Shown: positions 44,707 through 55,059 of the stretch, piece by piece
Layout: each line of letters starts with the position of its first letter
Position numbering within the stretch: position 1 is the stretch's first letter
Assembly: GCF_910592395.1 (NCBI RefSeq)
Contig: NC_088321.1
Location: 2,854,001 to 2,918,000, forward strand
Length of the DNA stretch: 64,000 nt
Origin: Lineus longissimus
Lineage: Eukaryota; Nemertea; Pilidiophora; Heteronemertea; Lineidae
Reading direction: 5' to 3'
The notes under the pieces: model-generated
Database searches by the model: none
Told to the model about the DNA's origin: nothing
What the model saw: the letters and a program-made list of their open reading frames with translations, nothing else
Translations under genes and position numbers: made by a program

Positions 44707-44725
44707 TGGTGACAGCTGTGGGATT
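44707..44725 (+). promoter_or_regulatory. primer binding site, tRNA-Leu-like
   Basis: TGGTGACAGCTGTGGGATT begins four bases after the 5' LTR. It matches, with about two mismatches, the complement of the 3' end of eukaryotic tRNA-Leu (as I recall its acceptor/T-stem). TGG complements the CCA end. This would prime minus-strand DNA synthesis. Confidence 0.7.
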
Positions 44726-44828
44726 GACAAGTACTCCTTAGTTATAAGGACAAACCTCAATCCAGTGATACGAGCTTTGCCACAATATTTAGAATTTTAT
44801 TTACAAACTCATTTTATATATTTTCAAG

Positions 44829-47024
44829 ATGGTTAGACGTAGGAAGACCCCGAAAGTTCAAAAGTCGGGCAAATCCCAAAATACTGAACAATCAGATGAT
44901 GGAATAGAAAACAAAATTCCTGAAAAATTAGAATATAGCAACTCTGACTCGGAATCCAAGGCTAACACTCCAGATAATAGCGATAATGATCACTCTGACA
45001 ATGAAGATGGTAATCATGATGGGGATGATGAATCTTCAGATAATGAAGGTGATGCCATTAGGGCTGACCCTGATTTAGTAGGTCGTGAAGGTGATGCCAA
45101 TAGGGCTGACCCTGAGTTAGTGGATAGGGGCGATGCCGCTAGGGCTGACCCTCATGTACTAGATAATGCAAGCATTCATGATGGTGATATGGCGGACCCA
45201 GGGATAAACCATGACAAACCGATGATTAAATACCTCGTAACCCTCACTAGTGCACTCCAATCAGTGAAACAAGAAATGCTAAATCAGACAAAAATACTCT
45301 CTGACTTAGTCAATCAAAAAAACCACCAACAAGATGCTACAGTGGGTAGACTAATTTCTGCAGTCGCTCGAAACCACAGCGCTGTTATTCAAGGGCAAAG
45401 CGAAAACAAGCAAGCGCAGGCTGAACAGCTACATATAATGCAGCAAAACCTTGAAAATCACACCGTGTTGATCAATGAACTGCGCTCGAAAACTTTCGAC
45501 CCCGCAAAAGAGATTCGGGCTGAACATAGTAAACTTCTGACTGAGATATCCACTACGCAAGCGCAGAACAATGTCCAACTAATCAATAGTATGGAAAAGG
45601 CTCTTTTCCAGAATACCGAGACGATGGGTGCAGTTATATCTAAGGCTTGCACTGATATGATAAAAAATTCGAGGAATGTAGCCTCTGAAACGATGCCACG
45701 TGAAAATGCAGACCCTGTAATTACAACTCTGCCGAACTCACCAAAGCGGGTCAAAAACTGTACTAAGCCGTCGATATCTAGTACCCCTAGATCATACCTT
45801 AAACTAAAAGAGAAGACCGTAGACCCCGAATCTGACCTGTCAGGCTCTGACAGTAATGACGACGGAAAGTCTTCTGCTTGCCAATCAACAGTCAGCTCCA
45901 ACCGCTCAAACAAGTTTAAGGCTTCTAAGCGCCCGAAATTATCTGCTTTTACTGGTTCAGAACCTTGGGAAATCTGGTACAATAGATTTTCAGATGTAGC
46001 TACTCGCTACGGTTGGGATGAGGATGAGAAGTTAGATGAACTTTTACCTCGACTTGAGGGAAAAGCTGGCGAATTTGTCTATGGACAACTACCCAGTAAA
46101 GTCAGGGGCAAATATACTAAACTTATCGCCGAATTGAACAGTAGGTTCAGAAAGATTGAGTCTACTAAGACCTACGCGAAGAAATTTTCTAACCGTAGAC
46201 AGAGAGTAGAAGAAACTCCCGAAACATATTGCGCTGAACTAAAACGTCTATACGATAAGGCATACCCGAACAGGACCCAAGTGATCCGAGAAGAAGATCT
46301 TGTTCGAAAATTTTTCGATGGTCTGCACGACCAAGATACAAAGATTCAGATTGAATTCTTTAAATCACCCGAGACAGTTGACGAGGCCCTCAGTCTGGTA
46401 GTCAATTACAATGAGACGCGCCAACGCTTTTCATCTACTGCTACCAGTAGAAGTTCAAAACAACATCCCCGAGTTGACGGTAACGTTGTAGTTATATCCG
46501 ACTCTGATGACAGTGACAGTACCCCTGATCCAGACGCAGCAAGGATCACCAGGGCGAGCCCACAAAATCAGAAGAAGTCAGATTCCGCAAAACATGTGAA
46601 ACCTGCCAATATTAGTAGCTCGGATACTGATGGAAAGTCAGGCCTTACCTCAGTACTAACAGAGCTAGTCCAGCAAACGATTGGGTTTGAATTTGAGAAA
46701 TATTCAAAGGGCCAGAGATCTAACTCAGATCAGCAACATCATCATAACCGGCAAGGTAACCATGATGGGGGCACTCACCAAAATAGAAGGAATACTCAGT
46801 ACCCGCCGCAACTGTGTTGGACATGCAAAATGCCTGGTCACGTAGCTGCGAACTGCCAATCATATGATGACACTATCGCCAACCTTGGGAATCAACCCAA
46901 CAGAGCGCGACAGTCTCAGAACTCCCATAATCAACATTATCTAGACAGACCTAGACCGCAATCACAAAACCGTAATGGGCCAACAGGCAATGCGCGCTAC
47001 CACAACCAGCAGGGAAAGTGGTAA
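44829..47024 (+). CDS. gag: gag polyprotein of the LTR retrotransposon
   Basis: The 731-residue product is intact. Residues 1-125 are acidic with tandem RADP words (DAIRADPDLV, DANRADPELV, DAARADPHV). Residues 130-290 look helical/coiled (repeated Q/N/E/K heptad-like). Residues about 370-535 are a retrotransposon gag core (SAFTGSEPWEIWYNRF, LPRLEGKAGEF, ETYCAELKRLY, FFDGLHDQDTKIQIEF). The nucleocapsid has one CCHC knuckle, C663-x2-C666-x4-H671-x4-C676. It would form the particle and package RNA. Its length and open frame, with LTR identity, indicate that it was functional very recently. Confidence 0.93.
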   Translation: MVRRRKTPKVQKSGKSQNTEQSDDGIENKIPEKLEYSNSDSESKANTPDNSDNDHSDNEDGNHDGDDESSDNEGDAIRADPDLVGREGDANRADPELVDRGDAARADPHVLDNASIHDGDMADPGINHDKPMIKYLVTLTSALQSVKQEMLNQTKILSDLVNQKNHQQDATVGRLISAVARNHSAVIQGQSENKQAQAEQLHIMQQNLENHTVLINELRSKTFDPAKEIRAEHSKLLTEISTTQAQNNVQLINSMEKALFQNTETMGAVISKACTDMIKNSRNVASETMPRENADPVITTLPNSPKRVKNCTKPSISSTPRSYLKLKEKTVDPESDLSGSDSNDDGKSSACQSTVSSNRSNKFKASKRPKLSAFTGSEPWEIWYNRFSDVATRYGWDEDEKLDELLPRLEGKAGEFVYGQLPSKVRGKYTKLIAELNSRFRKIESTKTYAKKFSNRRQRVEETPETYCAELKRLYDKAYPNRTQVIREEDLVRKFFDGLHDQDTKIQIEFFKSPETVDEALSLVVNYNETRQRFSSTATSRSSKQHPRVDGNVVVISDSDDSDSTPDPDAARITRASPQNQKKSDSAKHVKPANISSSDTDGKSGLTSVLTELVQQTIGFEFEKYSKGQRSNSDQQHHHNRQGNHDGGTHQNRRNTQYPPQLCWTCKMPGHVAANCQSYDDTIANLGNQPNRARQSQNSHNQHYLDRPRPQSQNRNGPTGNARYHNQQGKW
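47012..47018 (+). promoter_or_regulatory. GGGAAAG slippery heptamer for -1 frameshift
   Basis: In the gag frame the heptamer is read G GGA AAG, a canonical X XXY YYZ site, followed by TGG TAA (gag stop 47022-47024). A -1 slip moves into the pol frame. Pol has no ATG near its start, which supports expression by frameshift. A downstream stem or pseudoknot was not established. Confidence 0.7.
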
Positions 47025-48571
47025 AGGCTAATTCTGCGGGCGAAGAGTTAGCCAATTCTGGTGAAAGTACTGATTTAACAACTAATGAGATGAGAAAAAG
47101 TGCCAATGACAATGTTATAAGTGACGAATTAGATTTGCAGAAAGCAAGGCGTGAGAAACCGAGGTGTAGTGGTGTTTATATTGAAGGCTCTGTTCAAGGT
47201 GTTGATGTGTTACTCACCGTTGATACAGGAGCAACCAGGACGTTTATGTCGAAGAGAGTGTATGAGAAAATTCCTCGTGAAGTGAAGCCTGAGCTTATAG
47301 CAAATCCTGAATCACGACCTATGACGGGCGCAGATGGGACTTTAATCTCCCGTTTTGGTAAAGCAGTATTTAAACTAGGGTTAGGCCCCCTCCAAGTTGA
47401 GAGAACAATCATTGTCGCTGACATTGAAGATGAAATTTTAATCGGTGCAGACATTCTGATCCGAGATCCAGCCGGCCCGGCCGACTTGTTGTTGAGTCAA
47501 AATAAGATGGTGTTTCATGGAAAGAAGATTCCATTGATTAGGATAGGTACTCCCTATCAAGCCCGGAGAGTAATGGTAGCAGACCATTTTGTTGTACCAG
47601 CATTGAGTGAGAAAATGGTTGATTGTTTTGTTGAGTCAGATGGAAAACAAAGTACTAAAGATGACTCATGCTTATTGATTGAAAATAGTAAAACGTTTAC
47701 TGAGAAAACAGGCATGCTCATAGCTCCCTGTCTTGTAAACGCCGCTGAGAGTACCACTATTAGGATAAGAGTATTAAATCCTTTCAAGGATGATAAATCC
47801 ATTAAGCAAGACACGGCAGTTGGTATAGTTGAGAAAGTTGCGCCACCTGAACAATGTGTCGCGGTAGAAAAAAATCCTAAACTATCCGAGAATTTTGAAA
47901 GTGTCCGAAGACTATGCCTCCAACAACCTAAAGACTGCAAATCTTATGAAAATAAGAAAAATGCACGATCTAGGCCAAAGAAACGAGACAAGTACAACTC
48001 TGTACAGTCTAAAAGAACCAGCTCAAAGTCACCCGAAATAACGCATGGTGAGCTTCCCCATCACCTAGTTGACCTCTATGAAAGGTCAAGTAAATCCAGG
48101 TCCCATTCAGAGAAACTTGAAATCCTGAAACTCTTGATCGAATTTCAAGGTGTATTCTCAAAAGATGAAGATGATATAGGGCGTACCTCCCTCATTGAAC
48201 ATAAGATTGAAACTGGCGATGCCAGGTCTGTTAAGCAACATCCTCGTCGCGCCGCACTGGCTTTCCAAGATGAAGAGAAAGACTGTATAAAGAAATTGCT
48301 GAGACAAGGAACCATACGTCCGTCAACTTCAACTGGCTCAACTCTCATACGACCAGAACACCCGTATTCTTCATACCCTGCAGCAGACCAATTACCGATT
48401 ACAACTCGCCAGCATGCAAGACAATATGGAAAGATCACCGGACAAAAATCGATTCTCCAAATTCAGGGACACTGCTTGAACATTTTCAGCATATGGACTT
48501 CAAACTCAATGGAATTAACAATTTTGTTATATATGAAAGTGCTGAGATATTTAGTTTTCCAGTTGTGCTGA
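47018..48571 (+). CDS. pol: truncated pol: aspartic protease plus RT start
   Basis: About 517 codons in the -1 frame. Protease: LLTVDTGATRTFMS with D69-T70-G71 (47222-47230), and the later EILIGADIL, the flap/second-strand region of retropepsins. A linker leads to VKQHPRRAALAFQDEEKDCI and IRPSTS, the conserved lead-in to gypsy RT. After about 48333 the homology stops: no YxDD, RNase H or integrase. The remaining roughly 80 codons are probably out-of-frame 3' sequence joined by deletion. Protease could process gag. Confidence 0.88.
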   Translation: MVKANSAGEELANSGESTDLTTNEMRKSANDNVISDELDLQKARREKPRCSGVYIEGSVQGVDVLLTVDTGATRTFMSKRVYEKIPREVKPELIANPESRPMTGADGTLISRFGKAVFKLGLGPLQVERTIIVADIEDEILIGADILIRDPAGPADLLLSQNKMVFHGKKIPLIRIGTPYQARRVMVADHFVVPALSEKMVDCFVESDGKQSTKDDSCLLIENSKTFTEKTGMLIAPCLVNAAESTTIRIRVLNPFKDDKSIKQDTAVGIVEKVAPPEQCVAVEKNPKLSENFESVRRLCLQQPKDCKSYENKKNARSRPKKRDKYNSVQSKRTSSKSPEITHGELPHHLVDLYERSSKSRSHSEKLEILKLLIEFQGVFSKDEDDIGRTSLIEHKIETGDARSVKQHPRRAALAFQDEEKDCIKKLLRQGTIRPSTSTGSTLIRPEHPYSSYPAADQLPITTRQHARQYGKITGQKSILQIQGHCLNIFSIWTSNSMELTILLYMKVLRYLVFQLC

Positions 48572-48775
48572 GACTTTTGGACATGTATTCGATTAATTGT
48601 GCTTAGAGCAGTTCATCTAATGTGATTAACCGGATACCTCGTTATCTTTCTTAATTCATTTTCATTTCATGTAATTCGATTTAATTTGATGTATACTTAT
48701 TTCATTCTTGTCACTCATTTATTATGTATCTGTTTCCTTAAGTTCCATTATTGATGAGGACATCAATTTTCGTTT

Positions 48776-48785
48776 GTGGGGGCAA
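48776..48785 (+). promoter_or_regulatory. polypurine tract before the 3' LTR
   Basis: GTGGGGGCAA directly precedes TGTGACG of the 3' LTR, where plus-strand priming is expected. The same word with its flanks is repeated 170 bp inside each LTR. Confidence 0.6.
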
Positions 48786-49730
48786 TGTGACGATATTTAG
48801 AGTTCTTGCATTTACTTGTATTAACTGAATATTTTTCGTCGTCAAAGTTTTGCATATATCTATATTTGTACAGTATTTGTAAATTTTACAATTCCTATAT
48901 TTCACTTGGATTTTATATGTTGATGGGGACATCAATTTTTCGTTTGTGGGGGCAATGTGACAATATTAGGAATTGCTTACTACATTTGTATATCTGTAAT
49001 TATTATTTCTGTGTTTCTCTCTAGCCCTGGTGAACCCAGACACCCAGGATCGTTAAACCGTTATGAGTTTCAACACCTGCTTTCTTAATTGCCCCTTTTC
49101 ATTGTTTTATAATCTCTATCTTTTAAGCTGTTTGACCCCTTTTATGATCTTCCTGATTAGCAGCTGGTTACTAGGCTCCTGCCCTTGGCCCTGTCTGATA
49201 ATCTTGTATTGATGCTGCTGTGTACTGATTGGTTGTTTCCTTAATTACTGAGTGCTAGTTGGCTCAGAGCCTGATATTTGGGCTAGGCTATTTACCCATG
49301 AGGGGTGTGTATAATTAGGTATAAATAATGATGTTCAAATGTTTTTAGTAAGTCCTGGCAGATCCACAAAGCCAGCCTTCACGCTCTGTAGCTAAACAAG
49401 ACATCTCTCTTGAAAAGCGCCAGAGCATTTTAATTGACTTCACCCTCTGTAGCCAAACAAGACATTTCTCTTGAAAAACGCCAGAGTATTTTAATTGACT
49501 TCACCCTTGACCTTACAGCATGGTAAGATTCTTTTATGTGATCTCTTGTTGATATTTTATTGTGCGCCATATTTTTGTAATATTTTAGTGTCGGTTGTAA
49601 ATATGAGGTTAGAGGGACGTGGATAATAAATAATGTAAATATATATCTTAGTTGGTTTAGTCTTTGGGTTCGAGTTCAGAGTTGCGAAGTTTATACGGTG
49701 ACAAATATTATAAGCCCTTTTACCGCTACA
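48786..49730 (+). repeat. 3' LTR
   Basis: 945 bp, same length as the 5' copy. Differences seen: CCTGTAT/CCTATAT, ATTAAGAAT/ATTAGGAAT, GTTCAGATG/GTTCAAATG, AAAAGCGCC/AAAAACGCC and TAGTTTCGG/TAGTGTCGG. Followed by the TCAT duplication. Confidence 0.92.
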
Positions 49731-49934
49731 TCATAATAAGTCGGTCGGCTCTCTGACAAGAAGTGCAGATACGAAATATTCAAGATTCGCCCAGAGGGGA
49801 TAGAACGTGAACGTGCTTTCACGTTTTTACAAGCGCGTCCCAAACCTTGTAGTAGAAAAATCTCAGCTTGCAGTTGATCATGAACGCTGCTGCTGCTGAG
49901 GGAAGACCCCGCGATTCTGAAAGTTAAATTTTGC

Positions 49935-50470
49935 GAACTTTGCAACCCTAGAACAATATTGGAAAGGCATAAATCCAACTTGAAAACTCAACAGCCTGAT
50001 GGGGAACCATTCCAGACATTTCTATCTGATTTGCGCAACAAAGCAAATGCATGCGATTATGTTGAACTAAAGGATCAGTTACTGCGTAACCGATGGGAAA
50101 CGGGAACCACTAAAGGACAACGTCCGCAAGATTCCTTTGAGGAACGCGAATTAGCTCTCAATGAAAAGAAACAGATTCACGAGATTTCTAAGCAGGGTGC
50201 TATATAGGACATCCAAGGAAATCATGCCACAGCAAAAAGGAGGAACAGAATGATACACTTATTTGTGAAAAAAGGGAAACTTCATTTTAAGCCACCAAAT
50301 AGCGGTTTTTAAAATGAATTGAAGCAGAGCAATCTGATTGCAAGAAAAAGAAATCGCACCCACCAGGTCAGGATTCCTAATGTAGCAATTGTGGTTAAAC
50401 CCATACGGGGAAAGATAAATCATCATGCCCAGCAAAAATGTGCAGTCCTACCAGAAAGTAAATGTCCTCA
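49935..50470 (+). pseudogene. gag relic of a different gypsy element
   Basis: ERHKSNLKTQQPDGEPFQTF, LSDLRNKANACDY, LKDQLLRNR and ERELALNEKKQIHEIS match the gag core of another gypsy lineage (pattern GExFxxFLxDLRxLAxxCxY ... LRDxLIRDRIV ... LTLxKAI). Near 50388 a degraded CCHC knuckle reads CSNCG, stop, THTGKDKSSCPAK. Several stops break it. It starts about 200 bp after the young LTR element, and is unrelated to that element's gag. Confidence 0.6.
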
Positions 50471-50499
50471 GGTTTTTAAAATATAACAGAGACAGAATA

Positions 50500-53365
50500 A
50501 GGAAATTGAATGCGGTTTTCCACAGGCATTAGTATATTATAAGCTGCTCATGTATTCGTTGTATTTTAACCCAGCTAATCCTGTATCTTCATTATGGAGC
50601 AGGCAATTAAAAAAAAATCCAAATACTTTTTTATCTATCTTCGTTTATTTTCGTTCTTTTTCACAATGTATCGGTGAACTATGATGCAACTAAGCTTTTT
50701 CGCTTTCATTTGAAAATTCCTGCTAAATTATTCATTTTGAAGATTAATTTTAGCTCGCAGCAGGTAATTGTTTATGTCAGCTAGCTTGATGGTGACCTTT
50801 GAGAACTCCCCTTATGGTCTCAGTCAGGGTCTTTATGAATTCAACACAATTGATTGATGGTTCTGTTACAATGACTAGCATAACACCCGTGGCACGGGTT
50901 GTTTTAGGGTGTTGGCTTACTGTGGGGTTGGGGCAATTTGGGTGAAATGAAATGATATGTCTGTGATGTTGTCTTGATTTTGATGATTGGGACAATCTGG
51001 GTGATATGGGTTGATTGGTCTGAGGGGTTGTGACCGGAAAATCCACTCCATTTTTAGGAACTATTTCGCGAATGGTGAAGAGGCAATGACTGAAGTTACG
51101 AATTTAGTAAAACAAATGCCGCGAGCCTAGCGGGTGGCAGCACCAGACGGAGGAAGTAGTTCGCCTAGGGTTTTTTCGAATTCCTCCGCACGGACTCCAA
51201 TGGTTCCGGAACACTCACTTACTTGTTAATCTGCAGTGGATAGCCTGTTTTTATTGCAGTAAAGAAATGTTAATCGGGATTTTATATCATATTTTATTTT
51301 TGCCCCGAGTATTCATAAAGGGAGCTGTGCGCTACATTGCGCCCAGTGCTTGGGTCGGGTGAGGCGGTTTTGTTATTATGTGACGTGTATCACGTGATGA
51401 ATTCCCATACGGTACTTCGAAAAATTAAGAGCGATTAACAACGTAAGGTGAAAGAGCACGACCTAAATAAAGGGGGAAAATTGCGGAGATGGATGAGCTT
51501 TAGACATATAGTGGCCCCAATACTTTCCCGGCTTATTTTTGTATAATCCCACACTTTTGATTTAATAGATGACCCCATATGCAAATCAGACCTGCTGAAA
51601 TGGCCCCTTATGTTAATGAGTATGCCCATATATAGAAAGAACAACAAATGCTATTTCTCCGAGATCGCTGTAAAGTTTACCCATTTAACCCGGCGAGGAC
51701 CATCTCCATATCAACCACGACTTTCAGAAAAGTTTCGAGGTCATCCGATCTGAACTGACGGAAGAGATGTGTGACAAACTATTTCAGCTCTCCGTCCATT
51801 ATAGTAGTGATATGCAGAGGGCTGTTCAAGGGCTTTCTGTTGCAACTGATTCTCAAACAAACCTAACATGTCAATGATTCAACCGGATTTGAATTTTGAA
51901 TGAGCACACGAATGTAGGAAGTGTTCATAGAAACCCATCAAATACATATAGTCATGTTCACGATAGGACATGTGATATTGATTAATTTCACCGTATAATT
52001 GCACGACCCTTGGTCAACACGAGCTCGTTCATGAAGGATTGGGGGTCTTTATCAAAGATATTGAAAGATATTATAATTAAATTGAGATTAAGTACAACAT
52101 ATATATATGACCAACTAAATATACCATACTCCCACAGGGCTGAAAACCGCATTCAAATATCTTATCTTATCTCTGTGATATTTTTTAAAAAGGTGGACAT
52201 TTTCTATCTGGTAGGACTGTACATAATGGAATCAATTTATATCGGTTTGCAGGCAATTCATGCGCTATAAATGCAAACAATCTCATCCTATCTTTGTGAG
52301 GATGACCTCACTCGCTTTTCTGATGAACTGTTCTACACCTACAGATGGCTGAAGAAAGAGGGGCCGCTTAAACATACACAAACAGTCGACAGGACAATCC
52401 TAATAGAAAAGTGCGACGGTACCAAGCACCGGACAAAGGACGGATAGACCTCGATGCCATAATCCCTGTGCCGGCATACACACATTCTGATTCCCCAATT
52501 ACTCCCCGTCCTTGATCACTGCAATCGCCCCCTCAAGGAGACACCACCGGCAGCCCGTTCCAAGCTAGGAACGAGTCCATGACTGAAAGACCAAAGGGAC
52601 AACCAAGGACAAACAAGAAGACCGTCTGAAATACCATCTCCGCCAGCACCAAGACAAAAGAAGTTTTCGCCCGAGCAGTAATATCGTTCTCACAATAAGC
52701 CAACTCACCCGCATAGGCCAACCTACCCGACCCCGCCGGGCCGGGCGCGCCCGTATAATCGATACGTAGTTTCGCGCGCTTTTGGTTTGAATAATGTTCT
52801 GATTCCCCAGGCCACACCTCTTTCATGGTATTCTCTCTACTGTGAAAACTTGTTGGTAAAGTTATTACAGGTCCATTAATTGTAATACATGTACTTGTTT
52901 TTTGGGTAAAGAAGTTTGCCGCCGGGCAAAGTAATGAAGAAAGGACGAACAACACAAGTTCCGAGTGTCTTTCTTCCCACAAGTACAATCACTTCATTTT
53001 TCAATGAGCCGCCGTGTTCTCTTATTCTATGTGGATCTGTGATTGACCTCCCAGTCGTGTCTTGTTTTCACGGTGATTCTTTTTCCAAAACGTTAAAATA
53101 GAATATCAAAAACGATTAATTCCCAATGGATTTTATCACTTAGACTCATTCGAAGGAGGCCTTGCAATCATGATCAGTGCAATTCAGTGGGGGGTTTGCT
53201 TTTCATCATATCACTGTGCATGCAGTACGCAGTGTTTTATTTCTAGGACCTCGAAAGAAGGAATGTTAACCCGGGTTTACTTTTTTTTCTCATCCCAAGA
53301 CATTTATGTAAGTGGTTTCATCAATGCAACACGCACAACACAAGCTCTGCCTGGTCTACTATATA
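50500..53365. other. unassigned DNA
   Basis: No supported gene. Short ORFs (up to 151 codons on the minus strand at 52533-52988) show no recognisable domain. A GC-rich patch lies at 52725-52755. Confidence 0.35.
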
Positions 53366-53369
53366 ACCA

Positions 53370-54230
53370 CCCAAAAATTTAAAATTTGAATATGTTTTAT
53401 CATAGAGCTTCCTGCTTTTTTCCCCTTAAATTGTGGTTTTAAGCTATTGCATAGGTAGCCAAATGTCTTGATCACACGTAGAGTGTACTGGTGATGCTCA
53501 TGTTGACCGCATATACCGGTGGGCAGAAAATGCATGCTGATTTCGGTCTGCAGACCGGGGATTTTCTGAAGGCTCAATAGAATTTAGGTTCGTATCTTAA
53601 GGGACCCCCTCAGCAGCTGTTTTGTGGTTTGAAGGGAACTAATTGCCCATGGTTATACAACATTATAAACAACATGACTGGCCACTAAATATAAATAGCA
53701 TTGATAAGGGGATCGCTCCAAACTATACTGTTAGAACATTGTATTGCATCTTGACACACCATGTCCCGATATTGAAAGTAATAAAACTACAGACTAACTG
53801 TCAAAACGATGGGATCATTAGAATTTTAGGGAGTATTAGAAATTATAAGACAAATACTGTACATGTAGTGTCATTTTCGATCGCCCGGTCGTTATCATCC
53901 TCGAAAATACAGAGTGGGTCTATTCACACCTGCAAATGACTATCTGAGATGATCCACACGTAATTGTGACTATCATTGTAAGAATACTGATTAACATAGT
54001 GGGCACAAAGCAACTGTTAAGATAGTCCCTTAGAGCCCTAACATTTATAAACGCAATTCTATTGACTCTCTTAAAAAAAATCCTCTGCTTGAAGACCGAG
54101 ATCAGCATGCATTTTCTGCCCACCGCCGCATATGCCTTTCTTGTAAACTGTATAAAATTTACTGCAATGACTCTTATGATAGTACGTACATGTACCAATT
54201 CTAAGAAATTGGCATCCAACTAGCGAATAT
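53370..54230. repeat. imperfect inverted repeat (foldback-like)
   Basis: GTGGGCAGAAAATGCATGCT with flanks (53508-53548) pairs with 54097-54137. The homology continues inward through GATTTT, TCAATAGAATT and AAGGGAC on both arms, leaving a loop of about 300 bp near 53650-53930. Probably a decayed inverted-repeat transposon. Confidence 0.5.
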
Positions 54231-54239
54231 TCTATTATG

Positions 54240-55055
54240 CTGTCACCAACAATACTCGTCTGCGAAATTAGTCATGTTAGTATGATGTGTCTGCGCAATT
54301 AGACGAATCAATACCATTCCACATCATTTCTAAAGATACCAACACCCTTGTCTCATATGATCGATAGAACACAGAATATAATATTTCCTATTGTGTTTAC
54401 CTATATTTTGAAAAATGATTCTCTTCCAACTCACTTCCCATTTAAGATGAAATGTTTTCATAAAGACACTCATGCATACGGCCAATTCAACGTAGGTTAT
54501 GTTCACAATGCAACAACATGTCATTTATACCACAATTAGTGTTACCATGAATCGTGGCACAGTCTCTGAACGATTCTTTTTCCTCAAAATGTATCATCAT
54601 CTATCTCTGTGAAACCTCATCCAAAACGGAAAATATTAATTCTTCTTCTTGCAAAACTCACCACAACTTTACACACTGACCGTCATTCAACCCTTAACTT
54701 TCATTACAATCAATTTCACTACTCATCCCCCACTACGTAAACAATCCATTTCACCAAACCGACATGATCGATTAGTCACGACCTGCCAACCGACTTATAT
54801 CATTTAAGATCATGCTCCGACTTCTCTCCTCTATTTCTTTGTATCCGTTCTCTTTCGTACCACACCAACCACTCACATGCACCGGAGCTAAACCGACAAA
54901 CATCTTTCCAACGACTTCAATATCCTACACCAATTATCACTCATCAAACCCCAATAATAAAAACTAAAAACTCACTCAATAGCTGACCTCCTGTTCACGC
55001 TCACGTTTTTACAATTTCTCCTTTGACCATTTTTCCAAAATGTCCATTGCGTTGA
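54240..55055. other. unassigned AT-rich DNA
   Basis: No recognisable feature. The right end may already be the degenerate 5' part of the LINE that follows. Confidence 0.35.
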
Positions 55056-55059
55056 ACTA

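Larger units (their letters stand above)
43758..49730 (+). mobile_element. young internally deleted Ty3/gypsy-type LTR retrotransposon
   Basis: Two 945-bp LTRs (43758-44702, 48786-49730) start TGTGACG and end GCTACA, and are flanked by TCAT on both sides (43754-43757, 49731-49734). About five LTR differences seen by eye mean a very recent insertion. Between them are a tRNA-Leu-like primer site, an intact gag (731 codons), a -1-shifted pol with protease, the first residues of RT, then a junction near 48333. RT catalytic core, RNase H and integrase are missing. The element cannot copy itself alone, but it keeps cis signals and could use enzymes from a full-length relative. Confidence 0.93.

Noticed and set aside
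45458-45982. 174-codon minus-strand ORF
   Set aside because: It lies opposite the intact gag and has no start context or domain.
52533-52988. 151-codon minus-strand ORF
   Set aside because: Open but without recognised motifs or splice context; not enough to call a gene.
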